In this document: positions 1 to 10,890 of the stretch, in pieces
How positions within the stretch are numbered: the stretch's first letter is position 1
Layout of the letters: each line of letters begins with the position of its first letter
Assembly: GCF_021869535.1 (NCBI RefSeq)
Contig: NW_026262734.1
Span: 96,725,285-96,789,284, forward strand
Origin: Mytilus californianus
Lineage: Eukaryota > Mollusca > Bivalvia > Mytilida > Mytilidae
DNA: 64,000 nt
Reading direction: 5' to 3'
Made by a program: the position numbers and the translations under genes
The notes under the pieces: model-generated
The model's input: the letters and a program-made list of their open reading frames with translations, nothing else
Database searches by the model: none
Told to the model about the DNA's origin: nothing

Positions 1-712
1 TTATTTTCTTAAAGCATATTATAAAACCTATCTATTCATATTTTATTTCAAAATTCTATCTCATAGATTTCTTTTTATTCACAAAAATGTGTTTTTTCAT
101 GAACAATCTATGCTAATTTTGGGTAATTTTGCACGACTTGTAGCTTGAAAAATAGCACGGTGACCCATACTTCATATTATATTTTTGAAAAAAGCATGGT
201 AAAATCTTTATTTCGGCAAAGTATAAGAAAATTCTATCTTAGGAAATATATACCGATGATCCACCTTAAAGACCGCAAGATATCTTTCTTGGGGGATACT
301 GTTGGTTACTATCTCATTGATGTGTACTGTACATATCACTTTTTTTCTCATTTTTACTGCCATGAATTATTTGTAATTTTAAAACAGCAAAATTTTGTAA
401 TCACAGAAAGATACAGAGTTTTCACATGACAACCACTTAAATTTTGTTATTGCTAAATTGTATATGAAATTTGCATGCATAATGCCAATAATTTAGCAGA
501 AAACTGACTTGGTATTATATATTAATTTTGACCACTTTATATACATGCAGTACTTCAGTGTTACAATTTTATGTATTTTTAAATTGCAAAGCTGTAAACG
601 CTTTATTTAATACATTGTAATAATATTGCTATGAAAATACATCACACTTTTTTAAATGTCGTACGAAAATACTTCAAAATGAATTGTCAACACAAAAATA
701 TTTCCATTACAG
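1..712. other. No supported gene; probable intron of the gene ending at 906
   Basis: AT-rich sequence with no recognisable protein or repeat motif. Short open stretches such as 145-429 lack any family resemblance. A 3' splice site (pyrimidine stretch then ATTACAG) ends at 712, so this is most simply intron of the + strand gene whose last exon follows. Confidence 0.45.
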
Positions 713-906
713 AAGAATCACAATCGAGGAAAGAATTACGAACAATGATACAGACATACCTATCTGACGAAATCAAGAAAATGAAAACATCTGTTGAAGA
801 ACAAATCAAAAGCACAGAAGATAGTCTCAATAAAAAACTAGAGGTGACTGAAGGGACTAAATCTGGAAAAGGTGGCAGAGGTTCACCAAAGGGGAAAAAG
901 AAATAA
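713..906 (+). CDS. 3' terminal coding exon of an unrecognised gene
   Basis: The reading frame is open after a 3' splice site at 711-712 and ends in TAA at 904-906. It encodes about 63 residues. First comes a charged, probably helical segment (KELRTMIQTYLSDEIKKMK, then SVEEQIKSTEDSLNKKLE) with coiled-coil character. A basic, glycine-rich tail ending SPKGKKK follows. A poly(A) signal lies 63 bases downstream, which supports a real gene end. The frame upstream of 713 is also open but looks intronic. The gene runs convergently to RAD51C. I do not recognise the protein; lysine-rich tails of this kind occur in many cytoskeletal or ciliary proteins, but that is no more than a guess. Confidence 0.5.
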
Positions 907-968
907 CCGACTATCATTGACATATTTATATTTGTTAAATTTTGTATTTTTATGTGTCCATATAATGA

Positions 969-974
969 AATAAA
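969..974 (+). promoter_or_regulatory. Poly(A) signal AATAAA
   Basis: Canonical AATAAA, 63 bases past the TAA of the terminal exon and followed by T-rich sequence. Confidence 0.55.
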
Positions 975-1051
975 ATTATTTTAAGTATATTTTTATTGTT
1001 ATACAAAGTAAGGTGTTGATAAGAATTATTTTTCTATCCTCAAAACCATGT

Positions 1052-1260
1052 GGGGACCTCAGTGGCTGAGTGGTCTAAGTAGTCGAACTACTGTATCACT
1101 AGCCAGTCAACACTGAGGTTGTGAGTTCGAATCCCGCATGTGGCAGGTGATATATTATTGAAGTGAGGCTTCTTTTTATTGGACATATATTAGAATAAAG
1201 TCCAAGGTCGGGTGTACAAGATATTAACCATGTCCAAGGTCTTGCAATTAAAAAATCTGG
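1052..1260 (+). repeat. SINE-like repeat with a tRNA-derived head
   Basis: Positions 1052-1146 resemble a class II tRNA (Ser/Leu type). A Pol III A-box-like TGGCTGAGTGGTCTAAG lies near 1062. A long variable region follows, then a B box GAGTTCGAATCCC near 1123. The 3' CCA-stem region does not pair cleanly and unrelated sequence follows, so this is a tRNA-derived SINE head rather than a functional tRNA gene. The 3' limit is approximate. Confidence 0.55.
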
Positions 1261-1402
1261 ACAATATGATAAATGTCCCTGGTTCTTTACAATAAGTTGA
1301 TAACTCGAATCACTTATAGTGGTTATTTAGGACTGAAAAAAAACAAAGCACCACAAAAAACATACAAACAGATCTTTTTTAGTCTGCTTATGATTTCATA
1401 TA

Positions 1403-1610
1403 CTTTGGATTCATTATTATTCGTTGGATACCAATTTTCGTGGATTTCGTGGGGGCAGAGAAACCATGAATTTAAATGTTCAACGAATTACAAATTTGCT
1501 GTATGATTATATGCAGACTTTTGGAAAACCATGAAATCAAATATCTACCAAAATGCAAGTTTTCCTAAATCCATGAAAATTGGTACCAACGAAAATAAAT
1601 GAATCCACAG
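1403..1610. mobile_element. TA-flanked hairpin MITE (Tc1/mariner-like), short copy
   Basis: Inverted ends, CTTTGGATTCATT at the left and AATGAATCCACAG at the right, continue into longer inverted arms containing ATTTTCGTGG. TA dinucleotides flank both sides (1401-1402, 1611-1612). The same termini bound the 845-bp element at 37891-38735. No ORF is present. TA duplication and CAG-type ends fit the Tc1/mariner class; the transposase source is unknown. Confidence 0.7.
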
Positions 1611-2110
1611 TAACATTTTAGATGAAAATTGATGAAACTGACATCTTGACCTTGTTTATTGACTTCAGGCAATAATCTAAAGGATTATTCCTCTCCTTAA
1701 TGAAGATTGACCTTTCTATAAGTTAGATTTTCTAGACAAAGGGAGGTTATCCAACAACACACATGTACACTGTACCTTTAATCTCTTTTTAAAACTTAAA
1801 CTTTAATGGATTATTATGAAGTTTAAAACAAGAATAAAAATTGTTCAACAGATTTAATAATCAACAAAATGTATATGTAGTATTGTTATCTCAATAGTAA
1901 AATCTGACATTGGGATTAGTCATAAGTACAGTATATATTTCATTACTGAACTTTCACCATAAAATAAACAGTATTTACACTGCGATAGTAAATTTTAGGT
2001 TCATAATTGTAAAAATCTAATTCCTTTGGCCCAGTGAAGATGCATGCAACTTTGTTCTAAAGTAGGAAGGCTTTCCCATTTAAATTGAATCCTCTTAACT
2101 CCACTTTCTA

Positions 2111-5100
2111 TCACGTGACCCTCTGTCGTTTAGCTGGCAGTTGGATATTGCCTTCACTCTTATCACAATCATGACTTTCTACAATATCTCGAATTCCACC
2201 CATCTGTAACAAGAAAAAATATCATTATGCCAAAATAACATTTTTTATTTGTGAGATTTAGATTTTCCTTGCAAATAAAATTCAATTTTAGAATTTCATA
2301 AGATACCCATAATCCCTAAATCAATGAAATCAAGTTGAACTGAGAGCTAAAATTCACTTATGATATCCCTGCTTTAAGTAATCAGTAAACAGGATGTTGA
2401 TGAGTGATGGATGTAAAAACACATCATACAGTATACCATGCAGACATGAAGCTGGATACCAGATTTCAGAAACCCTTGATTTGCTGTTCATGAGAAGAGT
2501 GCAACAAAAATTTTATTTTTTCAGACAGATGGACAGAAACACGAACACACATAAACAATTAGACCTCCTTTGGAACCGGGGAAAATTAATATCCAAAATC
2601 ATGAAGCCACACCTGAAATATCAACCAGCACAAATATACAATGATTGTATATCATGAAGCCACTCCTGAAATATCAACCATCACAAATATACAATGATTG
2701 TATATCATGAAGCCACTCCTGAAATATCAACCAGCACAAATATACAATGATTGTATTTTTCATCTTTAAAATTCACATAAATTTATGTTTCTTATTTAAA
2801 AATATGTAGTTTGATGCATTTATTTATAACTGAAAGATAACCTCCTTTCAGACTTACTGTGACTTGGTATGGGACTGTAGACTCTTTTTTGGATGGAGAT
2901 TTATACAACCAAGCATATCTTTGTTGACCTTCCCAGTATAAAATGACTCTGACTGTACTGGCATGACCCCAACTTTCTCCTAACGCAGGTACTAACTGTG
3001 AACTCTCTCCATGTTTTACTTTGGTAGTCATTTGATTAGTCAGTACAACCTACAGTAATAAAAATGATGGATTATCTCCCCTGTGTAGTCATTTGGTTAG
3101 TCAGTAGGCTTCAGACCACAATTAATTCCCTTTGTTTGTTGTCTAGGAATATAGTTCCCAATTATTATATGGGGTATTTCTTCCTAAGTATTCAGACTAC
3201 TGTTTTCTTTGAAATGTTTACTATTTAAGTGGTCCTATCAGTTGCATATATATTGAAATAAGTAAAACATGTGGAAAAAAAATATTGTTGAAAGTGAAAG
3301 TAGTGATTTGGCCAAAATGAAAGTAGGGTAGAAATTAGTCTTCGTCATTTATTCAAGATTCAAGTCCTACCGTTGGCATGTTTATAGGGCTCTCAAAAGA
3401 AAAAGCACTGATGGATTGTCCTGGGACAAGCATATTTCATTCAAATAATAATGGTCTATAAGCAGTTAAATTTATTTCAAGTTTGATGCGGTGCAAATTT
3501 TTTAATTCAATTTAACTTTTACCAAAAAATGCATTGTAACCAATGGGAAGAATAATTGTGGTCTGAGGCCAGTACAACCTACAGTAATAACAATGATGGA
3601 TTATCTCCCCTGTGTAGTCATTTGGTTAGTCAGTACAACCTACAGTAATAAAAATGATGGATTATCTCCCCTGTGTAGTCATTTGGTTAGTCCGTACAAC
3701 CTACAGTAATAAAAATGATGGATTATCTCCCCTGTGTAGTCATTTGAATAGTCAGTACAACCTACAATAATAACAATGATGAGTTATCTCCCCTGTCTAT
3801 ATAAATGTGTCTTGGTGTAGTCATTTGATTAGTCAGTACAACCTACAGTAATAATAATGATGAATTATCTCCCCTGTTCCAAAGTTGTCCTGTTGTAGTC
3901 ATATAGGTGTTGATGTTATAGATATCAATTGGAGCCTCCCATTATTTTCGTTTTAAATATCTGGTATCTCCCTCTGAAAATCCACCTCATTAGGGAATAT
4001 TTAACTCAGTTCATGGGTAATAAATCTTTAAATGTTAATTTTTATGCAATTTTATGTGATAACAAATGTATCTCTTTTTTTCATTTTAAAATTTGGAAAA
4101 TAGTTATTGACAAAATGAATCTATACTGGATACTCAGAAGATAATTAATATTTTGTATTTATCAAGTTTAAAATTTTTTTTTTAGCTAACTCCTTCATTT
4201 ATTATTTGTTTCGTTTCAATGCATACTTCAAAAATTATTTAAACATTGATAATTTAACTGTAAATGTAAGATGCTTGATCTAAGTCAAAATGTCTCCTAG
4301 TAGGTTTTTTGTTTTAATGACATTGTAAAGAGACCTTTGGAAACAAATTAATTTCAAATCGAAGAAATTTCAAATTTCTTAAGCAAAGATTAAGGTAAGG
4401 TTACATTGTTGTGATCTGACCTTAGATCATTTTCTATTTTCAATTGCATATTTTGTCACTACCAACATCCTGGCAAATACCAACAGTATGGTGTTACTTG
4501 GAAAGGCTGTCTGCTATGCAGTAAAGCGGAAAAGAGCAATTTTGGTTTTTGGATTGACTACGAGGGGGCTCAATTTCATAACCTCCCACACTAGAGGTTT
4601 GCATGCTTATAAGAAAGTACAAAGACATATCTTATTTCAGTGAACCAAATACACTACAGTAGTCAAAAACTTACAGCTATTTTATATTCTGTTGCCAGTT
4701 TAATAAAGCTCTGCGCCATTGATGTTAATAGTCTCGTCCTCAATGAAAAATCATCGAAGTCATGTCTGAAGTGGAATGCTATACTGTCTACTACAACCAG
4801 CTTAACCTGTATATAATGGAAAGATAATCATCAAAATAACACTTTGTCAAACAACTATAATCATTGTGTTTATAATAAGCTAATATTTTCATTATTATGT
4901 TACATTTTATTTTCTCTTAATATTGCAACCTTCATATCTTAATGTTTTGCTTTTTTGGTTTTGAGGGTAGACCTTTGATAGTTTCTATAAATATATTTAC
5001 ATTTTTTTAGACATGAGATGATTTGGAAGTGACACCTGACTATTGTTGAAGATCGTTGACTTCAAAAAGTCTTTTTTTTGTTTATGTTGTGTCCACTTTA

Positions 5101-7688
5101 TATAAGTACATCCGTTTGTATATATTTTGCCAACCTTTTCCTATGCCATCTTAGAAAGGTCTTAGGTTGTATTGGGTTGTTGGGTTACTGTTTCATTTAT
5201 ATTACCCAATTTGTTTTCATTAATACTAACTATAATCCTTGATAAAACAAACCTTAGGATGATCCTTGATAAAACAAACCTTAGGATGATCCTTGATAAA
5301 ATCAGGCAGTAGATGAACTGTAGCTAACAACTCTACATAGTCATGACATCTATAGTAGTGGATCATGGACAATACTTTCTCGGTTGTAAACTCTGACATA
5401 CTGGATTTAGTTTCTGCAAAATAAAAGTTTAAATTTTTTTTTAACTATATTTTTAATAACTATGAAAAAAATTTGTTTGTTTACTTATTAAAAGAGTAAA
5501 GTACTAAGGCTATCAAAATATTGCTCTTTTTTGTGTATTTCCCTGAAGATGCAATATAAAATCTTGTATTTTTTGTCCATTCTTCAAAATTTGCTCTAAT
5601 AAATGAACACAGTAATTTCTGTATTTACAGTAGTCTGTAGAAACTGACCTTCATCTGATTCCATCTGAGAAATTTGTTGACAATGTTGTATGGTTGCCTT
5701 GGTGATATCTACTAATCTCTCCACAATAAAACTCCCCTCTGTATCAATGTACACCACTTCACCATCCAAACCTCCAAAACATTCTGGTATCTGTACATCT
5801 ACTGCTAGCTGCATGCTTGAATGACATACAAAAACTACAGAAGTTAAATTATGACATAACAAGAGGCTGTCAAAATGATAGCAAACCCGGTTTTTATTAT
5901 ATTTATTTGTGTCATTGTATAAGCAATGAAGGGCCATAACTTTTGAATATCAAAAGTTTAAATCTTCAATATATATATATAAATCAAACTTGATCTCAAT
6001 TTTGTCATCAGAAACAACATATTACAATTTGAAAAGCATTGTTGAATGGTTCACAACTTTATATTGCGCAAAAAAAAAACCCATAAATTTTCAAACCAAT
6101 CAAGGAGCATAACTCCTGAACTGCAATTGTGATATTGTACATATAAAAATTTACCTCCATTTTGTCATAAGTAACAACATATTAAGATATGAAAACATTG
6201 GTTGAACAGAATATAAGTTATTAAACGGAAACAAAAGGACCTACAGCAGACTGTCCACCCACCTGCCTTACAACCCCAAATCAATAAAAAAACGGATAAA
6301 AGACTATAACTTTACGATAAGTGAAGTGTTATGTTAATAATTATATATAGTGCTTTATTCTATTCAGTATAAATAACGTTGAACTAGATTCAATTTTTTA
6401 TAGAAATGCATGCCCCCTGAATTTCTTTGTTACCCTCCACTCTACTGATACTAATATACAGTCTGAGTCATTCTGCTACCTTGATAAAAACACATTATAC
6501 ATTTGGTTATCTAGTTATTCAATCTTTCTATTATTACTTAGGGTCTAGGTTAAGAAAGCACAAGAATACAACTAAGCCCACAGTAATATACAGCATGAAA
6601 TAGACCCATTTTGATCTGAAAAATATTTACCACATTTGTGTCTTTCCTATCCCAGGAGCACCACAGAACTCTGTAATCTTACACAGTGGTACTCCACCAC
6701 CTAACATAGCATCAATCTGCTCTGAGAATGTGATGATAGGTGGCAGTGTCTGCTCCTGTTGTAAGATATCAAATGCTGATTTTACTGTAGACTTCTTTGT
6801 AGTGTCATCGTTAACAAGTTTTATAATTTCCAGACATTCCTCCAAGCCTATGCCTGTTTCTACAAAGGAAAAAGTAATTTTAGGTAAAGTTAAACATTTA
6901 GATCTTAAAGACTAATCTTGATGTCAACTGTAAAATTGTTCCCTTCTTTTGAAATCACATTTATTTTAAGAAGACCAATTGTAATGTAAATTTAATTGTA
7001 CTTAATTTTTTAAAGTTAGAGGTTTAAATATTCACAAATTAAAATATTAATTACTACAGTAATTGACTTTTAAACTTAATGCCACTGATGAGTTTTATAA
7101 ATGAATAAAATTGAGAATGGAAATGGGGAATGTGTCAAAAAAAAAGAAAGCAACCCAACCAAAAGGCAGAAACAGCCGAAGGCCACCAATGAGACTTCAA
7201 CACAGCAAGAAAATCCCGCACCAGGCAGGCGGGCTTCAGATGGCCCCTAAACAAAATGTGTACTAGTTCAGTGAAAATGGACATTACACTAAACTCCAAA
7301 ACATATAAATGAACTAAAATTAAAAATGAAACTCGCATCAGTCATACAAGATTATAAGCCTGATATCTATGATTGAGTTTTATTTTTAACAACAGATAAA
7401 ATTTTTTCCAAAAGTAAAAATCTTACTCCTGGAATATACCAAAATGTCATAAACCTTCTAGGAAAGCTTAAATACAGTGTATGTCAAAGGGTCATAAGAC
7501 TTTGTTTCTTGTTTGATGATTATTAATGTACCCCTAGATTTGAGCACTGCTATCACTACATTACCTTTAAACAGACCAGATGGCTTGATGTCTTTAAGAT
7601 CTTCTACTGTTAAAAATCCTGCAGCACACAACTTAGTCTTGTGTACAGGTGCTATGGGAAAGGTGCTCAAAGTTCTCTGCGACTGCAT
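2111..7688 (-). CDS. RAD51C: RAD51C, RAD51-paralog recombinase (7 exons, complete)
   Basis: Exons on the - strand: 7688-7565, 6859-6631, 5815-5649, 5413-5280, 4806-4675, 3049-2858, 2203-2111. All junctions are GT/AG and phases match, giving 356 codons (human RAD51C is 376). Start: an in-frame TAA lies two codons upstream of ATG 7686-7688, and the N-terminus aligns with the internal start of human RAD51C. Motifs: N-terminal helical domain about 1-80; GGGVPL at 95-100; Walker A GAPGIGKT at 108-115; IPECFGG at 127-133; IDTEGSF at 141-147; Walker B-like LVVVDSIAF at 221-229; [15 protein letters not shown] after it; LTNQMTT at 265-271; [10 protein letters not shown] in exon 6; basic KRQR near the C-terminus, where human has a KRSR nuclear signal. 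The family acts in the nucleus in BCDX2 and CX3 complexes, promoting RAD51 filament function in homologous recombination. Oddities: duplicated splice junctions at exons 4 and 6 (separate entries). Introns carry dispersed repeats. The main alternative, another RAD51 paralog, is disfavoured by the C-terminal layout. Confidence 0.95.
2390..2545. repeat. Fragment of the ATACCCCCGC-type repeat family in RAD51C intron 6
   Basis: The stretch resembles one internal module of the repeat at 21268-21631: a 'gttgatgagtgatgga' stretch, then 'acatcatacagtata', then 'atttcagaaaccc'. It is diverged, with no terminal repeats left. It lies between RAD51C exons 6 and 7. Confidence 0.45.
2598..2756. repeat. 53-bp tandem repeat, 3 copies, in RAD51C intron 6
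   Basis: Three nearly identical 53-bp units start at 2598, 2651 and 2704, each beginning ATCATGAAGCCAC and ending ACAATGATTGTAT. Differences are single bases. The array is intronic. Confidence 0.85.
3024..3915. repeat. 61-bp tandem array copying the RAD51C exon 6 3' splice site
   Basis: Units start (as GTAGTCATTTG on the + strand) at 3024, 3085, 3614, 3675, 3736, 3817 and 3895. Spacing is 61 bp except for an 81-bp unit (20 extra bases) and the MITE gap. Read on the - strand, each full unit holds an ACTAAC-like branch point candidate, a short T-rich stretch, TACTGTAG, and the first 27 bases of exon 6 (VVLTNQMTT). The authentic acceptor is at 3050/3049. Copies of the acceptor, with exon-like starts, lie at 3578, 3639, 3700, 3761 and 3842. 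In the copies at 3639, 3700 and 3761 the frame continues through ACACAGGGGAGA into TAA; the 3842 copy also ends in a stop. Confidence 0.9.
3107..3570. mobile_element. 464-bp MITE with AGTA target duplication, inside the splice-site array
   Basis: Terminal inverted repeats of 18 bp, GGCTTCAGACCACAATTA and its complement ending TGTGGTCTGAGGCC, match at 17 of 18 positions. AGTA is duplicated at 3103-3106 and 3571-3574. Removing the element and one AGTA restores an ordinary 61-bp array unit, which proves the insertion. There is no coding capacity. The superfamily is not assigned. Confidence 0.85.
5237..5305. repeat. 27-bp tandem duplication spanning the RAD51C exon 4 donor
   Basis: Two perfect 27-bp copies (5237-5263, 5264-5290), plus a partial third, cover the last codons of exon 4 and the 5' splice site. 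Both donors read CCTAAG then GTTTGT on the - strand. The inner exon end is 5280; the outer alternative is 5253. The difference is nine codons with no stop. Confidence 0.9.
5880..6300. repeat. Diverged dispersed repeat in RAD51C intron 2
   Basis: Two related modules each contain a 'gcataactyytgaa' type motif and 'gtcatmagaaacaacata' type stretches (about 5930-6030 and 6105-6215). They are similar in style to repeats elsewhere in the window. No ends can be defined. Confidence 0.4.
7125..7345. repeat. Dispersed repeat in RAD51C intron 1
   Basis: A GC-richer island with 'gccgaaggccaccaatgag', 'cccgcaccaggcaggcg' and 'tggcccctaaac' stands out from the AT-rich intron. I recall this consensus as abundant in mussel DNA. 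No termini are clear. Confidence 0.45.
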
Positions 7689-8089
7689 TTCTTAGTACTG
7701 GAAATAAATTTGTATACCTACAATTTCCAAGTAAAGATATTGAACAAAATTAATAATAGGGGGAACAGAAACATTTAAGAAAATATTAAAGGGTCACCAG
7801 ATTTTTTGTGGCTAATATATTCATCAAAGACCGAGTGATGTATAGAAAACATGAAATCTACAATTTTGCAGCATGATGTGGCCATTCATATTGCAGTTAT
7901 GTCTCTTGACTTTTGTTCACTCTACCAAGACTTACTGAAAAGTGGAATATTTCCAGTATGCTAATGTTTTGTAATTCCAAGTGTAAAATCTGTTTGAAAG
8001 TCTTAGTTGTTTGTGTTTTTCTTGTCATCTTCAACAAGTTTAAAGAACAAATTCACACTAGATGATATTTTCGCAATATACCTTATATG
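7689..8089. other. 5' flank of RAD51C; no promoter motif recognised
   Basis: Presumed promoter and 5' UTR side of RAD51C. No TATA box or GC island is evident, so the transcription start cannot be placed. Confidence 0.35.
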
Positions 8090-8212
8090 TGGTATGGGTT
8101 TTACTCATTGTTGAATCCTGTACGATGACTTATAGTTGCTGATTTCTGTGTCTTTTGATATCTTGTGGAGTGTTGTCTCATTGGCAATCATACCACATCT
8201 TCTTATTTTTAT
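8090..8212 (+). repeat. 5'-truncated retroposon-like repeat, copy 1
   Basis: Shares a fixed 3' end with 11590-11905 and 49500-49835: 'gttgtctcattggcaatcat' followed by 'accacatcttcttattt'. Copies start at different 5' points but end alike, as expected for LINE or SINE retroposition. A short inverted fragment of the same 3' end lies at about 8830-8866. Confidence 0.55.
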
Positions 8213-8966
8213 AAACACTCTTTGTGAAATTCCCATTGTGAAGTAAGTTATTTCTATTAAAATGTTCATAACAATAACATATCATTTTGAAACAGAAATG
8301 GTAAGGACATTCTTTCAAAGAATGAAACAACTGATCTTAGCCACTTTTAATATACCTTCTATACAACTTTTTATCTGTTTCACAAATTTAAAGATTGTGT
8401 CTCTAGAACTTGAAATACTACATATTTTTATCAGTTTTTTTTTATATTCAATTATAAAGATTTCATAACTTCTGCAGAGTAGATCACTTATATCCAGATT
8501 TGATGCCAAATATCTCTTTTATTATAGTTTTACAATAATGATAGATTTATATTCTAATACATGTAGTATAAAAAAAATTGTGTGCAAAGATTCATCACAC
8601 CAGTTTGCCTTTTAAATTCAGATTTCTTGAGTTTCAAGTACATCTAATGAAGTATAAATGAAGAACCAGTTGTTTAACAGTGCAAAAAGTTCCAGCTGAT
8701 GGTCAAAAGACATAGTTTGCTGAAAGCCCTATGCTCATGTTTATGTTAGAATCTTACAATGTACAAAAGATCATGAACATTAGATAAAGCATCTTCACTA
8801 TGATTTCATAAGGGAACTGGGTATAAAAATAAGATGTGGTATGATTGTCAATGAGAAAACTATTCATAGACTATGCATGAGGATTGTGGATGGTCTTAAA
8901 ATGTTTGTGATTGCTCAACCTTTCTTCATATCTGCGACAGAGGTGTAAGTTGTAACAATAAACAGA

Positions 8967-10058
8967 AAACAAGAGTGCACACACTGAAATGTCTCACCTT
9001 CTTTACTAACCATTGATTTTATGTTGATAGTCCTAAATATAAAGCTTTACTACAACTATCACATAAACTTAACAGGATCCAAGAAAATGAGGTCAAGGTC
9101 AGAGAAACCAAACTGGAAATACATGTACACCTTACAATCATTCCATACACCAAATATGATCTAAAAATAGTTAACCTATTGCACATCTAAGATACAAACT
9201 TAACCAGGAAAACTTAACATTGATCAATGAATCATGAAAATGAGGTCAAGGTCAGATGATACCTGCCAGACAGACATATACAGCGTATCTTTATGAAAAT
9301 GGGAGATAAATGGGGTAGTAAGAAGGTCACCAACATGATGGTTATTCTACAACCTGTGAAAATTGGCATTCATGAATTTTTAATTTATAATTTAAATTGT
9401 TATATGGTCTGTTAATATTGACCTTCATCTGATTCCATCTGAGAAATTTGTTGACAGCTTACAATCATTCCATACACCAAATATAGTTGACCTATTGTAT
9501 ACAGTATTAGAAAAAAAGACTGAAACACAAAAAGTTAACTTTAACCACTAACCATGAAAATGAGGTCAGGTCAGAAGAGACCTTCCAGTTGGACATGTAC
9601 ATCTTACAATCATTCCATACACTAAATATAGCAGACCTATTCCTTATAGTATCTGATATATGGACTTGACCACGAAAACTTAACCTTGTTCACTGATCCA
9701 TGAAATGAGGTAGAGGTCAGATGAAAACTGTCTGACAGGCATGAGGACCTTGCAAGGTATGCACATACTAAATATAGTTATTCTTTTACTCATAATAAGA
9801 GAGAAATTAACATTACAAAATTTTTAAACTTTTTTAAAAGTAGTCATTGAACTATGAAAATGAGGTCAAGAACAATGGACATATGACAGACGGAAACTTC
9901 ATAAGATAAGGCATCCATATACAAAGTATGAAGCAACCAGGTCTTCCACCTTCTAAAATATAAAGCTTTTAAGTAGTTAGTTAACGCTGCCGTTGCCGTC
10001 GCCACAGGATCACTATCCCTATGTCGAGCTTTATGCAACAGAAGTCTCAGGCTTGCCT
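8967..10058 (+). repeat. AGGTCA-rich dispersed repeat, copy 1
   Basis: Starts like its relatives at 44448, 53148 and 60731 with 'aacaagagtgcacac' and 'ctgaaatgtctc'. It contains several roughly 130-150 bp units, each with CCATGAAAATGAGGTCA followed by AGGTCA. It ends near 'ggatcactatccctatgtcg'. The terminal hairpin seen in copies at 45.6 and 54.5 kb is decayed here. A 38-bp RAD51C fragment sits inside it. Confidence 0.7.
9419..9456 (+). repeat. 38-bp copy of the RAD51C exon 3 / intron border
   Basis: Identical to 5645-5682 and in the same orientation. It contains exon 3 sequence plus the donor GTCA, so it derives from genomic DNA and not from spliced mRNA. It replaces part of a unit of the AGGTCA-rich repeat. 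Confidence 0.85.
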
Positions 10059-10179
10059 TAAAGCTGGAAAGGGCTGGACTCATCAATTTGGTACCTGACA
10101 TGAAAAATACAAAAAAACAAATGAATTTAGAGAGGCGATCTTGGGTGATCACAGATAGATGCCTGCAGCAACTGAGAGA

Positions 10180-10890
10180 TCCTGATTTTGTTTAGTGATC
10201 CAAACATTCCATTAGAATTTCAAACAATTTCATAAAACCTGGGTTTTCAATCTGTTATCCAGAAACCTCAAAATTTTGAATTTTCCAAACAATCAAGTAC
10301 TGCAAATTCAGAAATTATTGCAAAGTTTTTATCCATGCAAAAATTGTGTCAGTATCAGGTTGGCAATAATAAAAACTTGTATTCATAATTTCAATATTGA
10401 TTTTCCTCCATAAAATTTTGCATTTTGGCCACAGATCAAGGATTAACAATTATAAACACACAGCATTCAATTCTGAATTTACAATACCATAACTCTGAAA
10501 CAAATGAAAACAACAAAAAATGGGATTTATCCTGTTTTTAGTTGTCCAAAACATTCCATTAACATTTCAATTTATTTCATAAGGGGGAAATAAAGGGATT
10601 CTCCATTTATTACACAGAAACTGCAGAATTTTTTCCAACAATCAAGTACCATAACTCTGGAAGGGTAAAAATGAAAATGACAATAATAATATAAGAGGTC
10701 TTAAGCTTTTTATAAAAATTTCAATAGATTCCATAAAGGGGCTTTCAATTTATTATCTAGAAACAACAAAATTTTGAATTTCCAACAATCAAGTAGCAAT
10801 GAATTTTGGAACAGTGTTTTGTAATTTTGATAGAATAATGCAAATGTTGAAATTAAAATAGCAATTTTAAACATGTATACTATGTAAATC
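10180..10890. repeat. Diverged three-module repeat
   Basis: Three related stretches (about 10180-10330, 10500-10660, 10690-10815) share 'aacattccatta', 'atttcataa' and 'caatcaagtac' motifs. They are too diverged to define ends. Confidence 0.45.

Noticed and set aside
145-429. 94-codon + strand open frame
   Set aside because: No motif, low-complexity composition, not bounded by plausible splice sites; treated as intron.
1052-1146. Functional tRNA-Ser or tRNA-Leu gene
   Set aside because: A and B boxes are present but the acceptor stem does not pair well and it is fused to downstream repeat sequence, so it is a SINE head.
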